Shown: in pieces, positions 6,235 to 13,379 of the stretch | How positions within the stretch are numbered: the first letter of the stretch is position 1 | Layout: the number at the start of each line of letters is the position of its first letter | Source: Dehalococcoidia bacterium | GTDB taxonomy: Bacteria > Chloroflexota > Dehalococcoidia > UBA6926 | Length of the DNA: 19,900 nt | Assembly (NCBI GenBank): GCA_012271225.1 | Contig: JAAXGS010000013.1 | Location: forward strand, 1 to 19,900 | Direction of reading: 5' to 3' | The notes under the pieces: generated by a model | Databases searched by the model: none | Seen by the model: the letters and a program-made list of their open reading frames with translations, nothing else | What the model was told of the DNA's origin: nothing | Program-made: the position numbers and the translations under genes

Positions 6235-8010
6235 CTAGTAGGAGGGCTGCTCCTCCTGCACGTACGTCATGATAACGTCTCCCTCCGCAAAGTCGGAGAA
6301 GCCCTGAATGCCGATCCCGCATTCCTGTCCCGCGGCCACCTCCCGGGCCTCATCGCGATACCGCCGGAGGCTGGAGATGGGGCCGTCCATGATGATCTCT
6401 CCGTCGCGGCTCACGCGGGCCAGGGAGGCACGGCGCACGCGGCCCTCTGTGACGAGACAGCCCGCAACGCGGCCGCCCCGCACGTCAAAGACCTGCCGCA
6501 CCTCCGCGCGGCCCTCCTCAACCTCCTGCAGCAGGGGCGCGGCCATGCCGCGCAGCGTGTTGTCCAGGTCATTCAGCAGCTGATAGATGATGGCGTAGTT
6601 GCGAATCTCAACGCGGTTCGCGTCCGCCAGACGCCCCGCCGCCGTTTCAATGCGGGAGTTGAACCCGAGAATTGCCGCGTTTGACGCGGCGGCCAACAGC
6701 ACGTCACCCTCCGTGATTGAGCCAACATCGGCGTGCAGCACCTTGCCGCGCGTCGTATCATTCCCCAACTGTCCGATAGAGCTCCGCACGGCCTCCAGGC
6801 TCCCCTGCGTGTCCGCCTTGAGGATCAGATTGAGGTCCTGAATCTTCCCGCCGCCGATCTGCCTGGCGTACTGCTCAAGGCTTGAGGGTTGGCGTCTGTC
6901 CGCCACCTCCGCCGCGGCTGCGCGCTCCGCTGCGACCGCGCGGGGGTCCGTGGCGGAATCGACCACCTCCAGGATGTCCCCGGCTTTCGGGACATCGGCG
7001 AGGCCCAGAATCTCCACCGGCGTTGAGGGCCGCGCGTCAGACAGGCGGTTGCCGCGAAAGTCCGTCATGGCGCGGATGCGCCCCCACGTTGAGCCGACAA
7101 GGACGGACATGCCGGGGCGCAGGGTGCCGGACTGGATCAGCACGGTGGCCACCGGGCCGCGGTTCTGATGCAGACGCGCCTCGATGACGGTTCCGCGCGC
7201 GGGAACCTCCGGGTCCGCCGTCAACTCCGATATCTCCGCCACAAGATGAATGGACTCCAGCAGGGTATCGAGTCCGTCACCCGTGCGGGCGGAGACGGGG
7301 ACGCTGAGAACATCGCCTCCCCAGTCCTCGACCAGCACCTGCTGCTCGGAGAGTTGGCGTTTCACGCGCTCAGGATCGGCGGCCGGCACATCCATTTTGT
7401 TGATGGCGACGATGACGGGCACATCCGCCGCCCTGGCGTGATTGATCGCCTCGATTGTCTGCGGCATCACGCCGTCGTCCGCCGCCACAACAAGCACGGC
7501 GATATCCGTCACGTTCGCGCCCCGCGCCCGCAGCGTGGTGAACGCCTCATGGCCGGGGGTGTCAAGGAACGTGATGGGTGAGTCCGCGACGTCCACCTGA
7601 TAAGCGCCGATGTGCTGCGTAATGCCGCCGGCCTCTCCACCGGCCACGTCCGTCCGGCGCACGGCGTCCAGAATGCTTGTCTTGCCGTGGTCGACGTGCC
7701 CAAGAACGGTCACGACGGCGGGGCGGGGCTGCTGATTGTCCGTTCGTTCCGCGTCGGCCATCCGCTCGCCAAGCGCCGCGTCCTCCGCCTCCGCCTCCCG
7801 AATCTCGAAACCGTAGTAGGCGGCGATGGGCCGCGCGGCCTCCGTATCAATCGCGTCATTCACGCCAGCCATGACGCCCGTGCGCATCAGATTCTTGATG
7901 ATCTCCACAGGGTTCGCGCCGACCTTCTCCGCAAGCTCTCCCACGGTGATGGCGCGCGGCAACTCGAGAACACGCTCCTCGGAAGCTGCCAGATGTCTTT
8001 GCGTGGACAT
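6235..8010 (-). CDS. infB: Translation initiation factor IF-2 (compact form)
   Basis: IF-2 is the GTPase that delivers initiator fMet-tRNA to the 30S subunit and promotes subunit joining. The 591-residue protein has one short IF2-N module (about 15-65), then the GTPase domain with GHVDHGKT (104-111), the switch I region GGITQHIGA, DTPGH (150-154), NKMD (204-207) and SARTGDG, then the beta-barrel, IF2-like domain III and the C-terminal fMet-tRNA-binding domain ending GFSDFAEGDVIMTYV. It lacks the several-hundred-residue N-terminal extension seen in enterobacteria, as do many Gram-positive and Chloroflexota forms. The ATG is 11 nt after the ylxR stop with no strong Shine-Dalgarno sequence, so coupled translation is likely. 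Confidence 0.97.
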   Translation of the reverse strand: MSTQRHLAASEERVLELPRAITVGELAEKVGANPVEIIKNLMRTGVMAGVNDAIDTEAARPIAAYYGFEIREAEAEDAALGERMADAERTDNQQPRPAVVTVLGHVDHGKTSILDAVRRTDVAGGEAGGITQHIGAYQVDVADSPITFLDTPGHEAFTTLRARGANVTDIAVLVVAADDGVMPQTIEAINHARAADVPVIVAINKMDVPAADPERVKRQLSEQQVLVEDWGGDVLSVPVSARTGDGLDTLLESIHLVAEISELTADPEVPARGTVIEARLHQNRGPVATVLIQSGTLRPGMSVLVGSTWGRIRAMTDFRGNRLSDARPSTPVEILGLADVPKAGDILEVVDSATDPRAVAAERAAAAEVADRRQPSSLEQYARQIGGGKIQDLNLILKADTQGSLEAVRSSIGQLGNDTTRGKVLHADVGSITEGDVLLAAASNAAILGFNSRIETAAGRLADANRVEIRNYAIIYQLLNDLDNTLRGMAAPLLQEVEEGRAEVRQVFDVRGGRVAGCLVTEGRVRRASLARVSRDGEIIMDGPISSLRRYRDEAREVAAGQECGIGIQGFSDFAEGDVIMTYVQEEQPSY

Positions 8011-8021
8011 GGGGAGCGAAT

Positions 8022-8351
8022 CTACCCTTTCCGCCGTTCCAGGAGAACCCGTTCCGCCTCACCGGACAGGCGGCCACGATCCTCTCGTGACAGCGGCGAC
8101 TCCAGCAGCAGGCGGTGTTCCAGGGCGTTGCCGCGCAGACCGCGCTCCCAGCAACCCGCGTCCGCGCAGAGGTAGGCTCCACGCCCGGAGCGCTTGCCCG
8201 TGGTATCAATGGCAACGGCTCCGGCCGTATCGCGGACGATTCTCACAAGCTCATGCTTGGCCCGCGTCTGCCTGCACGCGATGCACGTGCGCTGCGGCTT
8301 GCGCCGCGTTCTGCCGTCCCGGTGTGGTCGCGCTCTTGTTGCTGCCGTCAC
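8022..8351 (-). CDS. ylxR: YlxR/RnpM family RNA-binding protein (DUF448)
   Basis: This 109-residue basic protein has the YlxR signatures RTCIACR (21-27), VRIVRD and GRGAYLC, with an Arg-rich N-terminus suited to RNA binding. In Firmicutes the family member RnpM was reported to modulate RNase P; the role here is inferred from family. The start is GTG (8349-8351), two bases after the nusA stop; the purine-rich 3' end of nusA (GGAGAGG, about 15 nt upstream) may act in reinitiation. It sits between nusA and infB, the classical position. Confidence 0.93.
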   Translation of the reverse strand: MTAATRARPHRDGRTRRKPQRTCIACRQTRAKHELVRIVRDTAGAVAIDTTGKRSGRGAYLCADAGCWERGLRGNALEHRLLLESPLSREDRGRLSGEAERVLLERRKG

Positions 8352-8353
8352 GG

Positions 8354-10027
8354 TTAGCGATTGCCGCCTCTCCTCCCGCCGCGTCGTTCGTCTCGGCCAC
8401 CGCGGAAACGCCCGCCGCGTTCCGGGAATATGTCCTCCGCAAAACGGATACGGCCGCCGGTGTCTCCCGGCGTCTCGGACTGATACTGTTGGAGCCAGGC
8501 GTCAAAGTCGAACCGCTGCGGTTCCTCGTCCTCATCCGCCTCGTCGTCGCTTTCCTCAGCTTCCTGCTCGCCTTCGGCCTCCTCCAGCGCTCGCAGGATG
8601 GCCGCCTCCTCCTCTTCGAGTTTGCGGAGCTCCTCCTCGATGTCCGCGTCAGTCTGCGCCGGGGCCTCCTGGGTTGGCGCTTCCGCCGCCTGCGCCGCCG
8701 GTTCCTCTATAACGGGCGCGGCGGAGACGATTTGCTCAACCGGCGCCTCCGCCTGCGGCTCATCTGATGGAGCCTCTGTTGTCGCCGGCTCGGCAGCCGC
8801 GCTTGCTGGGGCCGCAGCTTCGGCAACCGGCGCCTCGACAGCGGCCGGTTGTTCCGCAACGGCCTGCTCCGCCGCGTCCTCCGCGACGCTCACCGCCTCC
8901 GCGACGATTGCGTCAGCGGCCGGCTCAGCATCAACAGTCGGCGTTATGGCCGGGGCCGCGGACTCCGGCCCGCGCGCTGTGCGCTCAGCCTCTTCCGCCA
9001 GGACCTCTGAGATGCTGCGAATATCGATTCTCCATCCGGTCAGCTTGGCGGCGAGCCTCGCGTTCCAGCCCTCAGGCCCAATGGCCAGGCTCAATTCCTG
9101 CTCCGACACCACGACGAGAGCCTGTTTCTCGCCGGTGATCTCGACGCGGGTGGTTTGAGCGGGGCTCAACGCATGTCCAATGAAGACCGCCGGATCCGCG
9201 CCCCAGGGGATGACGTCAATTCTCTCCCCGTTCAGTTCATTGATGATGTTCTGGATGCGGACGCCGCGCAGCCCAACGCATGAGCCCACCGGGTCCACGC
9301 CCTCCTGCCGCGCCTCAACGGCGACCTTGGAGCGGTAGCCGGGCTCCCGGGCCACGTTGCGGATCACAACCGTGCCGCTCTTGATCTCCGGGACCTCCGA
9401 CTCAAAGAGCCTGGTGATCAGGTCACGGTGGGCGCGTGAGACAAGGATTCTGGGCGCGCGAATACCCTTCTCCACCTCCTGGATCAGGACGCGGATCCGC
9501 TGGCGCGGGTAGTACTGCTCCGTGCGGACGGCCTCCGCGGGCGGCAGGATCGCCTCCGTTCGGCCAAGGTTGATGATGACCTGCCCATGCTCAACCTTCT
9601 GAACCACGCCGGCGATCAACTCATTGATGCGATTGGCGTATTCGTCATAGACCTGATCACGCTCCGCCTCCCGCAGGAGCTGCAGCACCACCTGCTTCGC
9701 CTTTTGCGCGGCGATTCTGCCGGAGTCCTGCGGCGTCTCCTCCACATCAACCATGTCTCCGACGCGGGCGTTCGGGTTGATCGCGCGCGCGTCCTCAAGC
9801 GAGATCTCCGCGGTCGGTTCGACGACTGTTTCGACGACCAGCTTGTGGAACGTGACGACGATCTCGCCGGTGGTGGGCAGTATCTGAACAGAGACGTCGC
9901 TGCCCACGCCGGTGTCCTTCTGGAAGGCGGAGGTAAGCGCGTCCTGAATCGCGCTGAGGACCACTTCACGCGAGAGCCGGCGTTCCGTTGCCAACTGCGT
10001 GACCGCAAGCTGGAAATCGCTCTTCAT
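8354..10027 (-). CDS. nusA: Transcription factor NusA with long acidic, RGG-ended tail
   Basis: NusA binds RNA polymerase and nascent RNA to control pausing, termination and antitermination. Residues 1-125 form the polymerase-binding domain, about 138-200 the S1 domain (GVVQKVEHGQVIINLGRTEAILP), and 215-345 the two KH domains (GSCVGLRGVRIQNIINELNGERIDVI, then AIGPEGWNARLAAKLTGWRIDI). Residues about 350-557 are unusual: an Ala/Pro/Glu low-complexity segment, a predicted acidic helix (ELRKLEEEEAAILRALEEAE), a strongly acidic patch and a C-terminal RGG-rich end. ATG 10025-10027 is chosen because MKSDFQLAV aligns with the family start and GAGGGA precedes it; the upstream in-frame extension runs through the leader terminator. 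It is the first gene of the operon; no rimP lies upstream. Confidence 0.95.
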   Translation of the reverse strand: MKSDFQLAVTQLATERRLSREVVLSAIQDALTSAFQKDTGVGSDVSVQILPTTGEIVVTFHKLVVETVVEPTAEISLEDARAINPNARVGDMVDVEETPQDSGRIAAQKAKQVVLQLLREAERDQVYDEYANRINELIAGVVQKVEHGQVIINLGRTEAILPPAEAVRTEQYYPRQRIRVLIQEVEKGIRAPRILVSRAHRDLITRLFESEVPEIKSGTVVIRNVAREPGYRSKVAVEARQEGVDPVGSCVGLRGVRIQNIINELNGERIDVIPWGADPAVFIGHALSPAQTTRVEITGEKQALVVVSEQELSLAIGPEGWNARLAAKLTGWRIDIRSISEVLAEEAERTARGPESAAPAITPTVDAEPAADAIVAEAVSVAEDAAEQAVAEQPAAVEAPVAEAAAPASAAAEPATTEAPSDEPQAEAPVEQIVSAAPVIEEPAAQAAEAPTQEAPAQTDADIEEELRKLEEEEAAILRALEEAEGEQEAEESDDEADEDEEPQRFDFDAWLQQYQSETPGDTGGRIRFAEDIFPERGGRFRGGRDERRGGRRGGNR

Positions 10028-10078
10028 ACGTCCCTCGTTTCCTTCCTCAGAGCGCCCCCGCGGGCCGGTTGGCAGAAC

Positions 10079-10106
10079 AAAAAAAGTGGGATTGTCGCCC
10101 CACCTC
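10079..10106 (-). terminator. Intrinsic terminator in the nusA leader
   Basis: On the minus strand GTGGGG-CGACAA-TCCCAC forms a 6-bp stem (one G-U pair, extendable by two weaker pairs) followed directly by seven T residues (10079-10085). It ends 52 nt before the nusA start and lies downstream of a good promoter, so it may be an attenuator rather than only the end of the upstream kinase transcript. Confidence 0.7.
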
Positions 10107-10141
10107 TCGTTCACCGCAGATTTGGTCGCCCTGTATCCCAA

Positions 10142-10170
10142 AGTGTACCATTCACGCCCAAAGGCGGCAA
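10142..10170 (-). promoter_or_regulatory. Candidate nusA operon promoter (extended -10)
   Basis: On the minus strand TTGCCG (10165-10170), a 17-nt spacer ending TGG, and TACACT (10142-10147) form an extended -10 promoter. The predicted start near 10135 gives a leader of about 108 nt containing the intrinsic terminator. Confidence 0.6.
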
Positions 10171-10178
10171 TTCTGCGC

Positions 10179-10207
10179 GGACAGCGGGCGCCGTTGGCCC
10201 CCTGTCC
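10179..10207. repeat. Hairpin downstream of the histidine kinase gene
   Basis: GGACAG (10179-10184) and CTGTCC (10202-10207) are perfect 6-bp arms; inside them a single C-C mismatch is followed by GGG/CCC pairing, so a long GC-rich hairpin can form. It starts 16 nt past the kinase stop on the minus strand. There is no T-tract, so it may protect the mRNA 3' end or aid factor-dependent termination. Confidence 0.45.
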
Positions 10208-10222
10208 GGGATCGCGCCGATT

Positions 10223-11977
10223 CTACGCGTGTTCAGTCAGGGGCAGCCGTATGGAAAAGGTGGACCCGCTGCCCACCTGACTCTCCACGTGGACCTCGCC
10301 ATGATGCGCGTCGATGATCTGCTGGACGATGGCCAGCCCCAGACCGGCGCCGTGCCTCCCGCCAACGTCACCCTGCAGCATGCGGTCCATGAGCACAGGG
10401 ACATCATCCGCCGGGATGCCAATGCCCGTGTCCGTGACGCGCAGCCAAACGGCGTCGTCGCGGCTCTCCGCGGAAACGGCCACGCGCCCCCCTGCCGGCG
10501 TGAACTTGATGGCGTTGTGCACAAGGTTGACGAGCGCCTGATGGAGCCGATCCGGATCTGCGGAAATCTCCGGCACGCCCCGTGAAACGTCAACCACAAG
10601 CTCAATCTGCGCGCGGGATGCGAGGGCGGACATCACGTGAACACAGCGGTCGATCACCTCGCCAACGCGGAGCCGTTGCGGCGACAGCGGAGCCCAGCCC
10701 ATTTCCATGCGGGAGAGATCAAGCAGACTCTCGACAAACGTGGTCAGACGCTGCACCTCGCCGAGGGCGCTTGAGACGAACGGACGGGCGGCCTGCGGGT
10801 CCTCAATCGCTCCCAGGTCGAGAGTTTCCAGAGTGGCCTGAATACCGGCGAGCGGCGTGCGAATCTCATGCGACGCATTCGCCAAAAACTCATGCCGCAG
10901 GCGTTGGGCGCGGTGTTCCTCCGACACATCGTATGCCGCGAGAAGAACCCGCGACTCCTCGCCCTCCGTGTACGGCGAGGCGACCAGACGCATTGCGCGG
11001 CCCGGCTCACCCGCCGGTGTGATCTCCGCGGTTGCCGTCAGTGCCGTGAGCAGGGCCTCTCGCGCGATAGCGGCGGCCTCATGGTCCCTGACCAGCTCGA
11101 TGAGCGTCACGCCGTCGGCTGTGGGCTGCCCAAATCCAAAGAACTGCGCGGCGGCCACATTCGTCATCAGCACTCGTTCATCGACATCGAGCACGATGAC
11201 ACCGACGGCAAGGCTGTCAAGGATGGAGGCGAGGCGGCTGCGCTGCGTCTCAGCCGCAGACGCGATGTCACGCCCCTCCTGACTCATCCTGGCGATGTGA
11301 TGGCTGACCTCTCGCATGTCCGCATTGGTGGAGCCGAGGCTCACCGCGTCGATGATCCGCCCCTGCCGCAGCGCCCCGGACAGGTGCCGCAGCGGCCCGG
11401 ACGCGCGGCGCGTCACAAGCAGCAACAGCAGGAGAACGAGTGCCGCGCCCGTCATTGACACAAAGAGGAACAGGCGGCGGTACTGCGCCCCGGCGCCGCT
11501 CAACTCACTGACGGGAACCGCGATACGAACAACGCCGCTCCCGTCCGGCAGGCCGTGCGCGAAATAGACGCTTTCGACGCCGTACGCGGGGTTCAGACGC
11601 TGCGCAACTCCCTCCCCGGGAGGCTGCAGGGCGTCGATAACCTCCGGCGCGCCCGCCTCGCGCGCCGGGTCACTGTCTGGGGCGGTGGCGTGGATAATGT
11701 TGCCGTCCGCGTCATGCAGTGACGCATACAGGCCGGTGGCAGCGGCGAATCTCTCCAGAGCGCCAATCGCGCGGTTGGCGGCGTCCGGATCACTCACGCT
11801 ATGGATTGAGCCGATGGTGTGGGCGAGGGCGCGCGCGTCATCGGCGTATCGGTCTTCGGCTGCGTCCCTGCCGATGAACCCCAGCTGAATCCAGGCAAAG
11901 CTCGCAAGGCAGACAAGCGCCAGAATCAGGGCGGCCCACAGGGCCAGCCCGGAGCGGCCCTGCGTCAACTGGAGCAT
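10223..11977 (-). CDS. PhoR-type membrane histidine kinase
   Basis: This 584-residue sensor kinase has a membrane segment at about 11-33, an external domain of about 135 residues, a second membrane segment at about 168-189, a HAMP-like region, a PAS domain (about 249-352), and a kinase core. The phospho-acceptor is H370 in NASHEIRTPL; the ATP site shows N-box VNLVHNAIKF (483-492), G1 DTGIGIP (516-522) and G2 GAGLGLA (543-549). The F-box region, normally like IFERFYR, reads VLMDRMLQGD and lacks its aromatics. It overlaps the regulator stop by one base (TGATG), so the two are co-translated. PhoR, SenX3 or another OmpR-family partner kinase are possible; the signal is not evident, and no phosphate genes lie nearby. 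Confidence 0.92.
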   Translation of the reverse strand: MLQLTQGRSGLALWAALILALVCLASFAWIQLGFIGRDAAEDRYADDARALAHTIGSIHSVSDPDAANRAIGALERFAAATGLYASLHDADGNIIHATAPDSDPAREAGAPEVIDALQPPGEGVAQRLNPAYGVESVYFAHGLPDGSGVVRIAVPVSELSGAGAQYRRLFLFVSMTGAALVLLLLLLVTRRASGPLRHLSGALRQGRIIDAVSLGSTNADMREVSHHIARMSQEGRDIASAAETQRSRLASILDSLAVGVIVLDVDERVLMTNVAAAQFFGFGQPTADGVTLIELVRDHEAAAIAREALLTALTATAEITPAGEPGRAMRLVASPYTEGEESRVLLAAYDVSEEHRAQRLRHEFLANASHEIRTPLAGIQATLETLDLGAIEDPQAARPFVSSALGEVQRLTTFVESLLDLSRMEMGWAPLSPQRLRVGEVIDRCVHVMSALASRAQIELVVDVSRGVPEISADPDRLHQALVNLVHNAIKFTPAGGRVAVSAESRDDAVWLRVTDTGIGIPADDVPVLMDRMLQGDVGGRHGAGLGLAIVQQIIDAHHGEVHVESQVGSGSTFSIRLPLTEHA

Positions 11978-12672
11978 CAGGCCTCCAGCTTGTATCCGAT
12001 GCCTCTGACCGTCAGGAGCAGGCGCGGGTGAGCCGGATCATCCTCAATCTTCTGGCGCAGCCACCGCACATGGACATCCACCGTGCGGTTCCCGCCGGGG
12101 TAGGAGTACTTCCAGACGCGATCGAGGAGGGTCTCGCGGCTGAACACGATGCCCCGATTCTCCGCGAGGAAGGAGAGCACTTCAAACTCCAGCGGCGTGA
12201 GCGCGATTTCCCTTCCCTTGTGCGTGACGCGGTGCGCCAGCCGATCAATGATCGTTTCTCCAAAGGCGATGGTGTCCGTTGGCCGTGTCTCATTCTCCTG
12301 CGCGGAGCGGCGGAGGATCGCCCTGACCCGCGCCAGGAGTTCTCGCATGGAGAACGGCTTTGTCATGTAATCGTCGCCGCCCATCTCCAGCCCGATGATC
12401 TTGTCGACCTCAGACTGCCGGGCGGTCAGCATCAGGATCGGCACCGCGCTACGGCTGCGCACCTTGCGGCACAGGTCCAGCCCGTCGACGTCCGGCAGGC
12501 CAAGGTCCAGGACGATGAAGTTCGGCATCTGCCGCTCCATCTTTTCAAAGGCCTCCGCAGACGTGGCGGCGGCGCGAACAGCGTATCCCTCACGGCTGAG
12601 GGAGTACGTCAGCGCCTCCCGCAGCGCCGGCTCATCATCAACGATCAGGATGGATGTCTCGGCGATTGTCAT
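11977..12672 (-). CDS. OmpR/PhoB-family response regulator
   Basis: This 231-residue DNA-binding regulator has a receiver domain with acidic pocket D12-D13, phospho-acceptor D56 in VLDLGLPD, T83 in MLTA and K105 in TKPF. The C-terminal winged helix (about 130-231) carries ITLTPLEFEVL-like sequence, the recognition region RTVDVHVRWLRQKI and the terminal wing TVRGIGYKLEA. ATG 12670-12672 is preceded by GGAAGG within the spacing range; the in-frame extension upstream runs through a terminator and is rejected. It heads the two-gene operon with the kinase, isolated from the upstream gene by a strong terminator. The target genes are unknown. Confidence 0.94.
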   Translation of the reverse strand: MTIAETSILIVDDEPALREALTYSLSREGYAVRAAATSAEAFEKMERQMPNFIVLDLGLPDVDGLDLCRKVRSRSAVPILMLTARQSEVDKIIGLEMGGDDYMTKPFSMRELLARVRAILRRSAQENETRPTDTIAFGETIIDRLAHRVTHKGREIALTPLEFEVLSFLAENRGIVFSRETLLDRVWKYSYPGGNRTVDVHVRWLRQKIEDDPAHPRLLLTVRGIGYKLEA

Positions 12673-12700
12673 ATCACCTTCCACTCTGGGCTGCGCGCGG

Positions 12701-12714
12701 GAGACGTTGGTCTC
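12701..12714. repeat. GAGAC-GTTG-GTCTC dyad upstream of the response regulator
   Basis: A perfect 5-bp inverted repeat with a 4-nt centre lies 29 nt upstream of the regulator start. It may be a leader hairpin or protein site; by length alone it could also be chance. Confidence 0.25.
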
Positions 12715-12751
12715 AGCGCGCGGGCCGCCATCAATCCCGTCCGGTCTATAA

Positions 12752-12781
12752 AAAGGGGGGAGCCGCCCGGCTCCCCCCTTT
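12752..12781 (-). terminator. Strong intrinsic terminator after the A-type carrier gene
   Basis: GGGGGGAGCC (12755-12764) and GGCTCCCCCC (12769-12778) form a perfect 10-bp GC-rich stem around GCCC, extended by three A-T pairs. On the minus strand it is followed by TTTTTAT, giving a textbook rho-independent terminator 31 nt after the stop codon of the carrier gene and upstream of the response regulator. Confidence 0.9.
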
Positions 12782-12811
12782 AGAGGTCTCCGTTGTGCCG
12801 GGCGCTTCGCG

Positions 12812-13225
12812 TCAGTGCGCGCCTCCCGCGCCACAGGCGCAGGCGCTGCCCCCCGCGCCGCCACAGGCGCAGGTCTCACCCGCGGCTCCGCCGCCGCCAC
12901 AGGCGCACGCGCCGTTTCCGCCGCACGCGCAACCTCCGCCCACATTCGGGTTCCGAATGGTGAACCCGGTTCGCTCAAGGCTGTCAATGAAATCGATCTC
13001 AGAGCCAATGACCCACGGCAGGCTGTCCTCATCGACGACGACCCGGACGCCGTAGCTGTCTATCACCTCGTCCGCGTCCTTGGGCTCCGGCTCAATCGCC
13101 ATGCCGTAGACCGGCTGGCCGTCCCCGTTCCCGTTCACAAAGACGCGCAGCGCGGCCCCCTCCGATTCCTGCTCCTTGAAGAGATCCAGAATCTTCTCTG
13201 CGGCCGATTCGGTCAGCGTGATCAC
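12812..13225 (-). CDS. A-type Fe-S carrier (IscA/ErpA/HesB-like) with Cys-rich tail
   Basis: This 137-residue protein matches the A-type carrier/HesB fold over residues 1-98: ITLTESAAEKILDL, ALRVFVNG, YGMAIE, GVRVVVDEDSLPWVIGSEIDFID and FTIRNPN. Canonical members use one cysteine in GGCSG and two in the terminal CGCG. Here the first position reads GNGDGQPVYG with no cysteine. Instead of one CxC end there are four CAC motifs, at residues 99-101, 107-109, 119-121 and 129-131, separated by glycine-rich spacers. A role in Fe-S transfer is likely by family, but the ligand set must differ; metal storage or buffering is an alternative. ATG 13223-13225 is preceded by GGAGGG with suitable spacing. It is monocistronic between its own promoter and a strong terminator. 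Confidence 0.85.
   Translation of the reverse strand: MITLTESAAEKILDLFKEQESEGAALRVFVNGNGDGQPVYGMAIEPEPKDADEVIDSYGVRVVVDEDSLPWVIGSEIDFIDSLERTGFTIRNPNVGGGCACGGNGACACGGGGAAGETCACGGAGGSACACGAGGAH
12830..12931 (-). repeat. Degenerate in-frame repeat coding the CAC motifs
   Basis: The 12-mer GCCACAGGCGCA occurs exactly at 12830-12841, 12860-12871 and 12896-12907, with a diverged copy at 12920-12931. The spacings (30, 36 and 24 nt) are multiples of three, so each copy encodes one Cys-Ala-Cys unit. This is consistent with tail growth by internal duplication. Confidence 0.8.
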
Positions 13226-13274
13226 GTTGCACCCTCCATGACGCGCGAATAACGGAAACGCGTCGATTTAGGGC

Positions 13275-13304
13275 AGTATACAGTCAGACGCGCGCGGGTG
13301 TCCA
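13275..13304 (-). promoter_or_regulatory. Promoter of the A-type carrier gene
   Basis: On the minus strand TGGACA (13299-13304) and TATACT (13275-13280) are separated by 18 nt, each with 5 of 6 consensus matches. Transcription would start near 13268, leaving a leader of about 42 nt. The -10 overlaps GTATAC, so TATACA is also present on the plus strand. Confidence 0.65.
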
Positions 13305-13314
13305 TCCGCCCTAT

Positions 13315-13332
13315 GCGCAGGAAACCCTGCGC
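13315..13332 (+). repeat. Hairpin in the leader of the 125-aa gene
   Basis: GCGCAGG and CCTGCGC form a perfect 7-bp stem with an AAAC tetraloop, about 48 nt upstream of the start codon at 13380. It could be an mRNA leader structure; no T-tract follows. Confidence 0.4.
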
Positions 13333-13379
13333 GCGCGGCGGCGAGGGCCGATACCACAACGAACAAGGAGAAATGACGC

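Noticed and set aside
9587..10585. Long plus-strand open frame of about 332 codons opposite nusA and the kinase
   Set aside because: It crosses two well-identified genes and the nusA leader and has no recognisable domain; it is a GC-driven shadow.
12755..12778. The GC-rich hairpin as a mobile-element end or attachment site
   Set aside because: Position 31 nt after a stop codon and the following T-run on the minus strand fully explain it as an intrinsic terminator.
12673..13032. Upstream in-frame extension of the response regulator by about 120 codons
   Set aside because: It would translate through a strong intrinsic terminator and part of the A-type carrier gene; the receiver domain begins normally at 12672.
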